Source of the DNA: an uncultured Thiothrix sp.
Lineage (GTDB): Bacteria; Pseudomonadota; Gammaproteobacteria; Thiotrichales; Thiotrichaceae
Length of the DNA: 64,000 nt
NCBI RefSeq assembly: GCF_937873765.1
Contig: NZ_CALMZC010000002.1
Location: 31,510-95,509 of the forward strand
Direction of reading: 5' to 3'
Part shown: positions 1-9,308 of the stretch, piece by piece
How the letters are laid out: every line of letters begins with the position of its first letter
Position numbering within the stretch: the first letter of the stretch is position 1
Translations under genes and position numbers: made by a program
The notes under the pieces: generated by a model
What the model was told of the DNA's origin: nothing
Seen by the model: only the letters and a program-made list of their open reading frames with translations
Database searches by the model: none

Positions 1-128
1 TTGCGCCACGCTTGATACTGCCACTGTCGCTCTCCTATGATCATCGCGTGATTGACGGTGCTGACGGTGCACGTTTTACGACTTTTCTTGCCAAAATGCT
101 CAGCGATATTCGAAGATTATTGGTGTGA
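1..128 (+). CDS. Dihydrolipoamide acyltransferase (E2), 3' end only
   Basis: The reading frame is open from the left edge of the window and stops with TGA at 126-128, so only about 41 C-terminal residues are visible. They contain [20 protein letters not shown], the catalytic-domain signature of 2-oxoacid dehydrogenase E2 subunits; the His and Asp of DHRVIDG carry the acyl transfer between dihydrolipoamide and CoA. The tail ([14 protein letters not shown]) is most like pyruvate dehydrogenase E2 (AceF), but the lipoyl and E1/E3-binding domains lie outside the window, so the substrate class is inferred. Confidence 0.85.
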   Translation, partial: APRLILPLSLSYDHRVIDGADGARFTTFLAKMLSDIRRLLV

Positions 129-245
129 GCTAAGTCATGCTCGTCAGTACTAAGCGTTTTTAAGTTGCTGCAATGCGCAAGTTTTTCGGCTATGCTGTGC
201 GAGCGTTGAGGACGGGTCAGAATAACCCATGCAAGGAGAAGTCTA

Positions 246-1427
246 ATGAGTCGTGATGTTGTTGTATTAAGTGCTGTACGCTCCGCAATTGGTGCTTTCG
301 GCGGAAGTTTAAGCGGCATGGAGCCAGCAGAATTAGCTGGTCAAGTCATGAAAGAAGCAGTACAACGCTCTAGTGTTGATCCTGCGCAAATCAATTATGT
401 AACAGTAGGCAACACCATCCCTACTGAATCACGTTTCCCGTATGTAGCACGCGTAGCTTCTATCCAAGCTGGCCTGTCTATGGAATCTGTCGCCATGGCA
501 GTCAATCGTCTGTGTAGCTCTGGTTTGCAAGCAATTGTCACCACCGCTCAAGGCATTATGCTCGGCGATTATGACTATGGTGTGGGTGGTGGCGTTGAAG
601 TCATGTCACGTGCTGGTTATCTGTCAACGGCTATGCGTAATGGCGCACGTATGGGCGACACACAAATGGTCGACATGATGGTTGCTACTTTGACTGACCC
701 ATTCGGCGTGGGTCACATGGGTATCACTGCAGAGAATTTAGCCGCTAAATGGGGCATTTCTCGTGAAGAGCAAGATGCTTTAGCCGCTGAATCACAGCGC
801 CGCGCTGCGAATGCCATCAAAGAAGGTCGCTTCAAATCTCAAATTTTGCCCATTACGCTGAAAACACGTAAAGGTGAAGTCATATTTGATACGGACGAAC
901 ACGTTAAAGCGGATACGACTGTTGAAACTTTGGCCAAAATGCGTCCAGCGTTTAAGAAAGACGGCACTGTTACCGCTGGTAATGCCTCTGGTATCAATGA
1001 CGGTGCTGCATTCTTCGTTTTAGCAGCAGCCGATGTCGCTGCCAATGCCGGTCAAAAACCGATTGCACGTTTAGTATCTTATGCTGTTGCGGGTGTACCG
1101 AATGATGTGATGGGTGAAGGCCCAATCCCAGCGTCTAAGCAAGCTCTGAAAAAAGCTGGCTTGTCTTTAGATCAAATGGACGTGATTGAGTCTAACGAAG
1201 CATTTGCCTCGCAAGCCATTGCAGTCTCTAGAGGCTTAGGCTTAGACATGAATAAGACCAATCCAAACGGTGGCGCAATCGCTTTAGGTCACCCTATCGG
1301 TTGTTCTGGCGCCTTCATTGCAACCAAAGCACTGTATGAATTACAACGCATCAATGGCAAATATGCCTTAGTCACTATGTGTATTGGTGGCGGTCAAGGT
1401 ATTGCTGCTGTATTTGAGCGCATGTAA
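246..1427 (+). CDS. Acetyl-CoA C-acyltransferase (BktB-like thiolase)
   Basis: A 393-residue thiolase that condenses two acyl-CoA molecules, or cleaves 3-ketoacyl-CoA. The nucleophilic Cys is C90 in VNRLCSSG, the catalytic His is H349 in GHPIG and the second catalytic Cys is C379 in MCIGGGQG; all three are intact. The overall sequence, including the NGTVTAGNASG-like segment and the C-terminal CIGGGQGIAA, resembles beta-ketothiolase BktB, which makes C4-C5 ketoacyl-CoA for polyhydroxyalkanoate, as well as AtoB/PhaA. No phaB or phaC is nearby, so the pathway is open. The start is supported by AAGGAGA nine bases upstream of ATG. A convergent hairpin follows the stop. Confidence 0.92.
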   Translation: MSRDVVVLSAVRSAIGAFGGSLSGMEPAELAGQVMKEAVQRSSVDPAQINYVTVGNTIPTESRFPYVARVASIQAGLSMESVAMAVNRLCSSGLQAIVTTAQGIMLGDYDYGVGGGVEVMSRAGYLSTAMRNGARMGDTQMVDMMVATLTDPFGVGHMGITAENLAAKWGISREEQDALAAESQRRAANAIKEGRFKSQILPITLKTRKGEVIFDTDEHVKADTTVETLAKMRPAFKKDGTVTAGNASGINDGAAFFVLAAADVAANAGQKPIARLVSYAVAGVPNDVMGEGPIPASKQALKKAGLSLDQMDVIESNEAFASQAIAVSRGLGLDMNKTNPNGGAIALGHPIGCSGAFIATKALYELQRINGKYALVTMCIGGGQGIAAVFERM

Positions 1428-1435
1428 GACTGTTT

Positions 1436-1462
1436 TTAGGTGGAGCATTTTGCTCCACCTAA
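1436..1462. terminator. Convergent hairpin between thiolase and RND pump
   Basis: A perfect 12-bp stem (TTAGGTGGAGCA / TGCTCCACCTAA) with a loop of about three bases lies between the stop codons of the two convergent genes. There is a T-run only on the 5' side on the + strand, so it is not a classical U-tailed terminator in either direction, but its place suggests a two-way terminator. Confidence 0.55.
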
Positions 1463-1470
1463 GCCTGTTA

Positions 1471-4400
1471 CTATCCTGCCAAAATCTGCCCAACTCGGTT
1501 TTTCGCATACATATAGTACATTAGCGGAATCAAGATCAAAGTTAACAGGGTTGACACCAGAATCCCGAAAATCAACGAGACTGCTAAACCACTAAAGATC
1601 GGGTCATCGACAATAAAGAAAGCACCCACCATCGCCGCTAAAGCGGTTAAAACAATCGGTTTAGTTCGTACTGCACTGGCATTAATCACGGCTTCTTTTA
1701 AACCCATACCGGCACGCACTTGCTCATTAATAAAATCCACTAACAGAATCGAGTTACGCACAATGATTCCCGCTAAAGCAATCATGCCAATCATTGAAGT
1801 TGCGGTGAATTGCGCACCCAATAGAGCATGTCCCGGCATCACGCCAATCACGGTTAAAGGAATTGGCGACATAATCACCAATGGCACCATATAAGAGCGA
1901 AATTGCGCCACAATTAGCAAATAAATCAAAATCATCCCTACACCATAGGCAATGCCCATATCGCGGAAAGTTTCATAAGTGATCTGCCATTCACCATCCC
2001 ATTTGATGCTATAGAAATAAGGATCATCCGGCGCACTAAAGAAGAATTGCCGCAAAGCATCCCCATAGACCGTGATCGCATCTAAGCCTTTAGAAATATC
2101 AAACATACCATATAAGGGGCTATCGGTTTTTCCGGCCATGTCGCCCATGACATACACCACCGGCAAGAGATCTTTGTGATAAACCGAATGCTCGCGGGCG
2201 GCCTGTTGTACTTTGACCAACTCAGACATGGGCACTAGCGCCCCTGAACTACTGCGCACCCGCAAAGCTAATACCGAACTCATTTTATCTTTCAACTCAG
2301 GCAGAAACTCGACACGAATGGGTACTGCATATTTGATACCTTGCCCGTGTAAAAAAACTACATCCTCACCACGTAGCACAGTATCAATCGCTGAAGCAAT
2401 GGAATCTTGGGCAACACCTAAGAGTGCTGCTTTCTGCCGATCTACTTCCACCACTAAACGCTTTTGCGCGGCTTCCACACTAGTATCAATATCGACAATA
2501 TCAGCAGTAGTCTCAAAGGTTTTCTGCACTTGCTTAGCCACTTTCAGTTGACCGGCATAGTCCATCCCATAAACTTCGGCGACTAAAGAGGACATGACAG
2601 GTGGTCCGGGTGGTACTTCGACTACCTTGACACTCGCTCCGTATTGATCACCAATTTTCTGCAAGTGTGGACGTACCGCTAAAGCAACTTCATGGCTTTT
2701 CTCCGAGCGATGATGTTTGTCCGTGAGATTGACCTGAATATCCCCAACCGCAGCGCCTTCACGTAAATAATACTGGCGCACTAAACCATTAAAGTTAATG
2801 GGGGCTGCCGTACCCGCATAGATTTGATAATCAATGACTTGCTCAACACCCTGTAAATAATCGGCTAATTCATTCAGTACTCGGGACGTTTGTTCTAAGG
2901 AACTACCCTCTGGCATATCCACGACCACTTGAAACTCGCCCTTATTATCAAACGGTAACATCTTCAGCACGACTAATTTTACGACTACTAATGAGGCTGA
3001 TAGGAAAATCAATAAGGTGATAACCGCTAACAAACCAATCCGCCACCGCCCACCTTTTTTATCATCTAAAAATGGACTCATTAAGCGCGTAAAAAAGGAC
3101 TTGAGCTTATTGTCATTACTGGATTGATGATGGCTGAAATTTACTTTGCCTAAGACTTTACCGGTCATCCATGGCGTCAAGATATAAGCAACAGCTAAAG
3201 AAATCAGCATCCCCATACTGGCATTAATTGGTATTGGACTCATATAAGGTCCCATCAAGCCCGAAACAAACGCCATCGGAAGCAAAGCTGCAATCACTGT
3301 GAAAGTTGCTAAAATCGTCGGGCCACCGACTTCATCCACTGCGGTGGGGATGACCTCTAATAGCTTCTTGCCACCCTCTTGCATGTGCCGATGAATATTT
3401 TCAACCACTACAATCGCATCATCAACCAAAATACCGATAGAGAAAATCAACGCAAATAGCGATACGCGATTCAGAGTAAAACCATAAGCCCAAGAAGCAA
3501 ACAGGGTAATCGCTAAAGTGATCACCACTGCCGTTCCAACAATAAAAGCTTCACGCCAGCCCAAAACCAACCAAATCAAGGTAGCAACAGCAACTGTCTC
3601 AATCATCAATTTGACAATCAGTTTTTCAGATTTTTCTTGAGCGGTCGCCCCATAATTACGTGTAACCGTCACATTCACACCTTCAGGGACAACGGTTCCA
3701 CGCAATTTTTCAAAACGCTCAATCACCTTATTCGCAATATCGACGGCATTGGTACCCGGCTGCTTGGCAATCGCTACTGTGACTGCAGGAGTACGCACCC
3801 CCACAGTTAAACCTTTTTCTTTAGCACCTTTGGCTGTGCCAAAACTGACATAAGTTTCTGGTGAATCGGCACCACGCTCGACACGGGCCACATCACGCAA
3901 GTAGACTGGCTTACCCGCATTGACGCCAACGATTAACTCCCCCACCTCGTCAGCATGAGTGAGAAAAGTTCCTGCAATGACTTGAATCTCTTCATTGTTA
4001 TTAACAAGATTGACCGCATCACGCGCAGAATTACTGGCTTGAAGGGCACGCCGTAAGTCATCCAGTGAAATATTACTACCTGCTAATTTCTCGCTGTCTA
4101 ATAGAACTTTAACGACTTGTTCAGCTCCACCAATCGTATAAATATCGCGAGAGCCGGGTACACGCTTCAACTCAGCTTCAATCGCATGGGCGACTTGCTT
4201 AAGCTCAAATGAGCCACGCTCTGGATCTTCTGTCCATAAAGTCAAAGTCACGATCGGCACATCATCAATCCCCTTCGGCTTAATCAACGGGGTGAGTACA
4301 CCTAAGTTACTAGGTAACCAATCTTGGTTAGCTGCTATTTTATTGTATAAACGTACTAGAGCCTCAGTGCGATTTTCCCCAACCTTAAACTCAACGGTGA

Positions 4401-4695
4401 CCACTGACATGCCCGGATTCGACACGGAGTAGATATGATTGATACCTTCAATTTCGCTGAGGACTTGTTCAGCTGGAGTAGAGACTAAATCTTCGACTTG
4501 CTGCGCACTCGCCCCCGGAAAGGCAATGAAAATATTCGCAAAGGTCACGTTGATTTGGGGATCTTCTTCACGTGGGGTCACCATGACTGCAAATAAACCT
4601 AGCAACAAGCCTACTAATGCCAATAAAGGCGTGATTTGTGTGGTGAGAAATTGTTTAGCAATTCGTCCAGAAATACCTAAGGGCTGTTCATTCAT
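1471..4695 (-). CDS. RND-family efflux transporter permease
   Basis: A 1074-residue inner-membrane RND (AcrB/CzcA superfamily) pump that uses the proton gradient to export substrates through a periplasmic adaptor and an outer-membrane channel. An N-terminal TM helix (about residues 20-40) is followed by a porter domain opening with REEDPQINVTFANIF. A block of TM helices contains SIGILVDDAIVVVENIHRH, with the acidic pair of the proton relay in TM4; a second porter domain and a second TM block follow (FTATSMIGMIALAGIIVRNS). The length is normal for the family. It overlaps the adaptor gene by 8 bases, so the two are one operon. Drug versus metal specificity cannot be told from the sequence. No TolC-like gene is in the window. 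Confidence 0.93.
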   Translation of the reverse strand: MNEQPLGISGRIAKQFLTTQITPLLALVGLLLGLFAVMVTPREEDPQINVTFANIFIAFPGASAQQVEDLVSTPAEQVLSEIEGINHIYSVSNPGMSVVTVEFKVGENRTEALVRLYNKIAANQDWLPSNLGVLTPLIKPKGIDDVPIVTLTLWTEDPERGSFELKQVAHAIEAELKRVPGSRDIYTIGGAEQVVKVLLDSEKLAGSNISLDDLRRALQASNSARDAVNLVNNNEEIQVIAGTFLTHADEVGELIVGVNAGKPVYLRDVARVERGADSPETYVSFGTAKGAKEKGLTVGVRTPAVTVAIAKQPGTNAVDIANKVIERFEKLRGTVVPEGVNVTVTRNYGATAQEKSEKLIVKLMIETVAVATLIWLVLGWREAFIVGTAVVITLAITLFASWAYGFTLNRVSLFALIFSIGILVDDAIVVVENIHRHMQEGGKKLLEVIPTAVDEVGGPTILATFTVIAALLPMAFVSGLMGPYMSPIPINASMGMLISLAVAYILTPWMTGKVLGKVNFSHHQSSNDNKLKSFFTRLMSPFLDDKKGGRWRIGLLAVITLLIFLSASLVVVKLVVLKMLPFDNKGEFQVVVDMPEGSSLEQTSRVLNELADYLQGVEQVIDYQIYAGTAAPINFNGLVRQYYLREGAAVGDIQVNLTDKHHRSEKSHEVALAVRPHLQKIGDQYGASVKVVEVPPGPPVMSSLVAEVYGMDYAGQLKVAKQVQKTFETTADIVDIDTSVEAAQKRLVVEVDRQKAALLGVAQDSIASAIDTVLRGEDVVFLHGQGIKYAVPIRVEFLPELKDKMSSVLALRVRSSSGALVPMSELVKVQQAAREHSVYHKDLLPVVYVMGDMAGKTDSPLYGMFDISKGLDAITVYGDALRQFFFSAPDDPYFYSIKWDGEWQITYETFRDMGIAYGVGMILIYLLIVAQFRSYMVPLVIMSPIPLTVIGVMPGHALLGAQFTATSMIGMIALAGIIVRNSILLVDFINEQVRAGMGLKEAVINASAVRTKPIVLTALAAMVGAFFIVDDPIFSGLAVSLIFGILVSTLLTLILIPLMYYMYAKNRVGQILAG

Positions 4696-6094
4696 GCGCT
4701 TTGCCCTCAGTTAAGGCTGACTCGCGCTGTTTTTTTAAATAAATAGCTGCTTGCACTGGATCGAGCGCAATTGCTTCACTAGCCGATAAACCCGCTAGCA
4801 CTTGCACTTGTTGGCTATCCACATCTTTTCCCAAGCGAATTTGGCGCAAAGAGGGTAAGCCTTGCGCATTGAGCACATACACGCCAATGACTTCACTGCG
4901 AACCACCACAGCTTGTTTGGGAATCACTAGACTTTTCGCATCACCCATCACAAAGCCTACTTTTACAAACATCCCGGGATAGAGTTTTTCTTGTCCTGTT
5001 TCTAAATTAATTCGTACTTGGAAAGCATTGGTTTTCGGGTCGGCATAAGGAAAAATTGTCATTGATTTGACGGGGAGATAATCACCGCTATCATCTGCCT
5101 GCACTACCGCTTTACCACGTGCACGTACTTGATTAATCATCCGTTGCGGTACTTCTACCACCACCCGTAACTCATCCAACGAAAGTCCAGTCATGATTGG
5201 AGTGCCCACATTGACCGTTTCACCCAGCTGCACATGGCGCTTGGTCACAATACCGCTATAGGGAGCAATTAAACTGGTATAAGCCAATACCTCAGTCGCT
5301 TGAGTGGCTTGGGCTTTGGCGGCTTCTTGATTGGCTTTGGATGCATCGACAGTCGCCGAAGCAGCCGCTAAAGCAGCATCGGCTGAACCTACACGTGCAG
5401 TGGCAGCCTCTGTCAAGGAACGTGCTGAGGCAATTTGGGCTTTGGCTGATTCTGCTTGTGCTCGAGCCGCCGCCGCTTGAGCTTGGGCCGAATTAACCCG
5501 TGCTTTTGCAGTTGAAAGCGCAGCTTCTGAACGATCATAATCGGCACGTGGAATTAAACGCCGTGCATAAATCTCGCTGATTCTATTGAAATCGGCTTGA
5601 GCCTCTTTCAGCAAAGCTTGAGCCTCTTGTACCCCCGCTTGCGTTTGTTGCAAGTTAGCATTGGCTTGTTGACTAGCTGCTTGTGCACGCTGCTCTTCCG
5701 CTTTAGCTTGGCTTAAACCGGCTTTAGCCTCTGATAAACCTGCTTGAGCTTGACCTAAACTCGCTTTGGCTTGATTAGCCCCCGCAGTCGCCTCGCTAAT
5801 GCCAGCCTTAGCTTGCTGTACACCGGCTTGCTGATTTTTAGAGCGAATTCTTGCAATCACGCTCCCCCGTTCGACACGATCATCTACATCATAGGGCAAC
5901 TCTTCAATGACACCATTGGTTTGTGCCGATACGGTCGATTCATTGACAGCCTCAAGATGTCCGTCTAAATATAGAAGCTCTGGAACAATTTGTTCAGAGA
6001 CTTGCATGGTTTTTAGCGCTAAGTCATCCGATAAAGCATACTTATTAAAAATAAAAAATCCGACGATTAGCATGTATATCTGAGCTAACTTCAT
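4688..6094 (-). CDS. RND periplasmic adaptor (HlyD/AcrA family) with very long coiled hairpin
   Basis: A 468-residue membrane-fusion protein that should bridge the RND pump encoded downstream to an outer-membrane channel. An N-terminal hydrophobic signal/anchor (about 1-22) precedes a lipoyl half-motif (TVSAQTNGVIEELPYDVDDRV). An alpha-hairpin covers about residues 88-268, then the second lipoyl half (LIAPYSGIVTKRHVQLGETV) and beta-barrel and membrane-proximal domains follow. The hairpin apex (RISEIYARRLIPRADYDRS) resembles the TolC-docking tip. The rising arm is built of strict seven-residue Ala/Gln-rich repeats such as QAKASLG and EAKAGLS. AcrA hairpins are roughly a third to half this long. 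Start ATG at 6094; no strong ribosome-binding site is seen. Confidence 0.9.
   Translation of the reverse strand: MKLAQIYMLIVGFFIFNKYALSDDLALKTMQVSEQIVPELLYLDGHLEAVNESTVSAQTNGVIEELPYDVDDRVERGSVIARIRSKNQQAGVQQAKAGISEATAGANQAKASLGQAQAGLSEAKAGLSQAKAEEQRAQAASQQANANLQQTQAGVQEAQALLKEAQADFNRISEIYARRLIPRADYDRSEAALSTAKARVNSAQAQAAAARAQAESAKAQIASARSLTEAATARVGSADAALAAASATVDASKANQEAAKAQATQATEVLAYTSLIAPYSGIVTKRHVQLGETVNVGTPIMTGLSLDELRVVVEVPQRMINQVRARGKAVVQADDSGDYLPVKSMTIFPYADPKTNAFQVRINLETGQEKLYPGMFVKVGFVMGDAKSLVIPKQAVVVRSEVIGVYVLNAQGLPSLRQIRLGKDVDSQQVQVLAGLSASEAIALDPVQAAIYLKKQRESALTEGKAHE
5585..5821 (-). repeat. Heptad repeats coding the adaptor's hairpin arm
   Basis: About eleven consecutive 21-bp units code for seven-residue Ala/Gln/Ser-rich heptads (residues about 92-170 of the adaptor), for example QAQAGLS, EAKAGLS, QAKAEEQ. 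The DNA units are diverged, so the repeat is clearer in protein than in bases. Confidence 0.6.
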
Positions 6095-6204
6095 GTGATA
6101 ATTACCCGCTAGAATAATTTAAACTCATCAAATATAGCATAAGATATTTAGAAAATTCTAATATACTTAAAAATCAAAGGAAGTCACGCAGAGGTATATG
6201 CATT

Positions 6205-6705
6205 ATGAAAACAACAGTAATTAGACTCTGTGCACTATCTGCTCTGTTATCCTGCATGATAGCGAACGTACAGGCGGAGATTTATAAATGGACTGATGCT
6301 TCAGGCGCTGTGCATTACACACAAACTCCACCGCCTGATTTATCTAAAGCCAAAGATATTGCTCAAGATATTAGCTTATCGACTGGTAAAGCAACCCATG
6401 CCACCAAAACTGATGCGATGACTAAGTCTGAGGAGCAAGATAAAGACCCGTCTAAAGATGAAATGGAACGAGCTAAGGATGAAGGCGCTAAAAATGCAGA
6501 GAAGCATCGTCAATTCTGTGAACAGCAAAAATCCTCTCTGAAGCAATTACTATCCAATCCGGTCATTCGCTGGCGCTCCACCGAGAACGAAGAAAAAATT
6601 CTAAGTGCCAAAGAACGTGCTGATAAAATTGCTGAAATTGAGAAGAACGTCAAAGAACTCTGTAATTCTGACGTGCTACCTGAAAAAGTCAGTAAAGCAC
6701 AATAA
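6205..6705 (+). CDS. DUF4124 domain secreted protein
   Basis: A 166-residue protein with an N-terminal signal peptide (cleavage likely after NVQA) followed at once by EIYKWTDASGAVHYTQTPPP, the DUF4124 signature. The family is common in gammaproteobacterial envelopes and of unknown role. The remainder is charged and Lys/Glu-rich, probably helical. A single Cys appears in QFCEQQK and another near the end (ELCNSD). It is transcribed away from the RND operon, with a short AT-rich divergent region (6095-6204). AAGGA lies well upstream of the ATG, so the ribosome-binding site is not ideal. Confidence 0.8.
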   Translation: MKTTVIRLCALSALLSCMIANVQAEIYKWTDASGAVHYTQTPPPDLSKAKDIAQDISLSTGKATHATKTDAMTKSEEQDKDPSKDEMERAKDEGAKNAEKHRQFCEQQKSSLKQLLSNPVIRWRSTENEEKILSAKERADKIAEIEKNVKELCNSDVLPEKVSKAQ

Positions 6706-6718
6706 CTCTTAATTTACT

Positions 6719-6775
6719 CCCTGCAGGCATCAGGGATAATTTACAATTCCATAGGGTAGCCTACTCTAGGCTACC
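6719..6775. terminator. Two hairpins after the DUF4124 gene
   Basis: Two inverted repeats follow the stop codon: CCCTG/CAGGG (6719-6735) and GGTAGCC/GGCTACC (6755-6775, 7-bp stem, 7-base loop). No T-run follows either. They may reduce read-through into the next + strand gene or shape the mRNA end. Confidence 0.35.
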
Positions 6776-6806
6776 TGCTGGGCTGCATAACTCTATAGAA
6801 AAGTAA

Positions 6807-8057
6807 ATGATCCGAATAAATTACTGGTTAGCAATTGCTGTACTTCTGTTCAGCCAATCGCTAACACCTGCTATTGCGATTGAACAAGCTGATGAAAGCG
6901 TAAAAGTCACTTTATCAGGGCAATTAGAAACCTCAATTCATCGTTTTGGTGAAGCTCCACGCCGCATCCTGTGGATCTCTAGTACTGAAACACAAACTGT
7001 AGACTTTAGTTTAGCCAAACAATTGGCAGCGGCTGATTTAGAAATTTGGCTAACGCCTTTACAGGGCACAAGCAAGACTTCTCAAACACCTAAAGAACTG
7101 TCCTCAGCCCAACTGGCTGAATTAATTCAGGAATCCTTACCTAGTAAAACCGAGAATAAACTTTATATTTTCAGCACTGGCGAGCAAGCCAAAGCAGCCG
7201 TAGAAAGTTTAAAAACTTGGCAAGACGCACGCGGTAGCTCTAAGCAGCTAGCGGGGCTGATCCTTGCCTATCCTGAACTAACGCTGGGTAAAACTAAACA
7301 AGCAGATCCACAATTTATTGAAGCTGCCTATCAACTAAAGCTACCGATTTATCTATTCCAGCCCACTAAAAAGCTTAATTTAACAGCGCTTGAAGGTTTA
7401 GTTGCTGCGTTTGAAAAAGCAGGCAGCATAGTCTATGCCGAAGTGGTGAATGATGTTGCAGCCGGATATCTGCAGCGTGAGGCAAGTTCAGAAGAAGAAG
7501 CTTTACAAGCTAGTGTATTTCCAGCTCAATTCACTCAAGCGCTCGATAAACTAGGTGAAGCTGCTAGCCAACTATCTGTGGCTAAAACAGAAACAACCGA
7601 TGAGCAAACGCTACAAGAACATCCAACCAAAGAAATAGCACCTGAACTGCGTTTGACTGACCTCAATGGAAAAATGCAGGATTTAAAGGATTATCGTGGC
7701 AAAATCGTGCTTCTAAACTTCTGGGCTACTTGGTGCCCACCTTGTATCAAAGAAATTCCATCATTGAATAATTTGCAGACGCGATTCTCTCAAAAGGAGT
7801 TCGTCGTGCTGAGTGTCGATGTGGGTGAGGAACCAAAAGATATTCAAGCCTTCTTAGAGCATCTACCTGCGGACTATCCGGTTTTGGTGGATAGTACCAG
7901 TAGCTCCACTGAACCTTGGCAATTGAAAGCTTTCCCTAGCACTTATGTCATTGATCGCAAAGGACAGCTGCGCTATATGTACTTTGGAGGCTTAGAATGG
8001 GATGAGCCAGAAATTATTAAGTTTTTAGAGAAAAATTTAGAGGTGGTGGCAAAATAA
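6807..8057 (+). CDS. TlpA-like thioredoxin with N-terminal degenerate hydrolase-like domain
   Basis: A 416-residue periplasmic protein with a signal peptide (cleavage after about AIA-IE). Residues about 270-416 form a TlpA/ResA thioredoxin domain with the redox motif in NFWATWCPPCIKEIP and the cis-Pro segment KAFPSTYVID; such domains reduce disulfides, for example in cytochrome c maturation. Residues about 30-230 look like an alpha/beta fold with hydrolase-like layout (RRILWISS, KLYIFSTGEQ, GLILAYPE) but no GxSxG nucleophile, so this part is probably non-catalytic or binding. The fusion is not one I recognise. It stands alone between the DUF4124 gene and a convergent ppnP. Confidence 0.8.
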   Translation: MIRINYWLAIAVLLFSQSLTPAIAIEQADESVKVTLSGQLETSIHRFGEAPRRILWISSTETQTVDFSLAKQLAAADLEIWLTPLQGTSKTSQTPKELSSAQLAELIQESLPSKTENKLYIFSTGEQAKAAVESLKTWQDARGSSKQLAGLILAYPELTLGKTKQADPQFIEAAYQLKLPIYLFQPTKKLNLTALEGLVAAFEKAGSIVYAEVVNDVAAGYLQREASSEEEALQASVFPAQFTQALDKLGEAASQLSVAKTETTDEQTLQEHPTKEIAPELRLTDLNGKMQDLKDYRGKIVLLNFWATWCPPCIKEIPSLNNLQTRFSQKEFVVLSVDVGEEPKDIQAFLEHLPADYPVLVDSTSSSTEPWQLKAFPSTYVIDRKGQLRYMYFGGLEWDEPEIIKFLEKNLEVVAK

Positions 8058-8058
8058 T

Positions 8059-8093
8059 TGCATCCTTACTAAAGGTTTAGCTGCAAGGATGCA
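8059..8093. terminator. Convergent hairpin between TlpA-like gene and ppnP
   Basis: A 9-bp stem (TGCATCCTT / AAGGATGCA) encloses a 17-base loop that itself can form a small CTAA/TTAG stem. It lies between two convergent stop codons. No U-tail. Confidence 0.5.
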
Positions 8094-8108
8094 GTGGCTC
8101 TGCGATAA

Positions 8109-8420
8109 TTAACTGTAATGGCAGACATAGTGGGTAGGTTCAATGACTTCAATATCAAATGAAGTATTCGCACCCACCGAAAATGCTTGCCCACCTGTAT
8201 AGTCTTGCCATTGTTCAGAGCCTGCCAAGCGCACACGGCAATGTCCCTGCTGAATCTCCATCACTTCCGGAGCAGCAGTACCAAAAGTTAAAGTAGCAGG
8301 CAAAATAACCCCTACACTTTTACGTGTGCCATCGGCTGTAAAAAAGATATAGCTGATACATTTACCCTCAAAATACACATTAGCAGTAGTTTGGAGGCGG
8401 ACATTTTCAATGTGGCTCAT
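8109..8420 (-). CDS. ppnP: Pyrimidine/purine nucleoside phosphorylase
   Basis: A 103-residue cupin-fold protein of the PpnP (YaiE, DUF1255) family, which splits nucleosides with phosphate to free base and ribose-1-phosphate in nucleotide salvage. Recognisable segments are NVYFEGKCISYIFFTADGTRKSVGV in part, PEVMEIQQGHCRV and the C-terminal EPTHYVCHYS, which matches the family ending EPTSYLCRY. I chose the ATG at 8420, giving MSHIENV, because AAGGA lies about eight bases upstream and the family is about 94-105 residues long; an upstream ATG would add 14 residues without homology. Confidence 0.9.
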   Translation of the reverse strand: MSHIENVRLQTTANVYFEGKCISYIFFTADGTRKSVGVILPATLTFGTAAPEVMEIQQGHCRVRLAGSEQWQDYTGGQAFSVGANTSFDIEVIEPTHYVCHYS

Positions 8421-8609
8421 AAAGTTGATCCTTAACAAAATACAATAGGAATAAGTACCCATTGGAAGGGTAAGAAAAAGCGTAGGCAGTGTAACAGTAG
8501 CATCCTCGGCTTGGAATATGTACCAGCCTCCCCCTACACCTAAGACCTATATCGACCATCACAACGGTCTAGAACAACTAGAACTAGCACCCACTTATTA
8601 GGATTAAGC

Positions 8610-9251
8610 ATGCAGGCTTTAAATAAATTAACAGCGCAGGACATTAGTAGGCGCTTACAAGCAGTGAACCCTCAGCGTAGTTTTGATGTACCCAGCAATT
8701 TAATCAGCGACCAGTTTCGCGAGGCTGCGGTCTTAGTACCGTTTGTGCGCCTACGGGATGAATGGCAGTTATTGTATATTCGGCGCGCGTGTTCGGAACG
8801 TGACCGACATAGTGGACAGGTAGCGTTTGCAGGCGGAAAACGTGACCCACATGACCCTAATTTATACAGTACCGCTCTACGCGAGGCTCAAGAAGAAATT
8901 GGGATTAACCCGCAAGATGTGAGCATTCTAGGGCATTTAAGCGCTCACCATAGCATTAGCAATTTCAAAATCACTCCTGTCGTTGCTCAAGTACCTTGGC
9001 CTTACTCTCTACAACTGCAGCACAGTGAAGTCGACCGTGCATTTACGATTCCCTTAACTTGGTTAGCTGACCCGCGTAATCATGAACTGCATTTGCGTGA
9101 ATTAAAAGGCACTAATGTTCCAGTAGTTTACTTCAAAGAATATGATGGCGAACTGTTGTGGGGTGCTACAGCAAGGATGACTTTAAATCTGTTGCATATG
9201 CTAGGGGTAGATTTTAGTACATTAGACCAGCCTATAGCTAAAGCTGCTTGA
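8610..9251 (+). CDS. NUDIX hydrolase, CoA pyrophosphatase type
   Basis: A 213-residue NUDIX enzyme. The Nudix box runs from AGGKRDPHD to REAQEEIGI (about residues 73-98), with the REAQEEIG metal-binding helix intact. The segment SGQVAFAGGKRD just before it is typical of the CoA pyrophosphatase subgroup (NudL/YeaB), which cleaves CoA or oxidised CoA to phosphopantetheine and 3',5'-ADP. The fit to that subgroup is by motif only. It is a single gene that converges on gyrA with a strong hairpin between them. Confidence 0.87.
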   Translation: MQALNKLTAQDISRRLQAVNPQRSFDVPSNLISDQFREAAVLVPFVRLRDEWQLLYIRRACSERDRHSGQVAFAGGKRDPHDPNLYSTALREAQEEIGINPQDVSILGHLSAHHSISNFKITPVVAQVPWPYSLQLQHSEVDRAFTIPLTWLADPRNHELHLRELKGTNVPVVYFKEYDGELLWGATARMTLNLLHMLGVDFSTLDQPIAKAA

Positions 9252-9271
9252 AAGGACTTAATTGAAACCCG

Positions 9272-9299
9272 AGGCATCTATTGAGCTATAGATGCCTCT
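9272..9299. terminator. Convergent hairpin between NUDIX gene and gyrA
   Basis: A perfect 11-bp stem (GAGGCATCTAT / ATAGATGCCTC) with a six-base loop lies just before the gyrA stop codon on the opposite strand. It is likely to end transcription from both sides. Confidence 0.6.
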
Positions 9300-9308
9300 A
9301 AAACTAGC

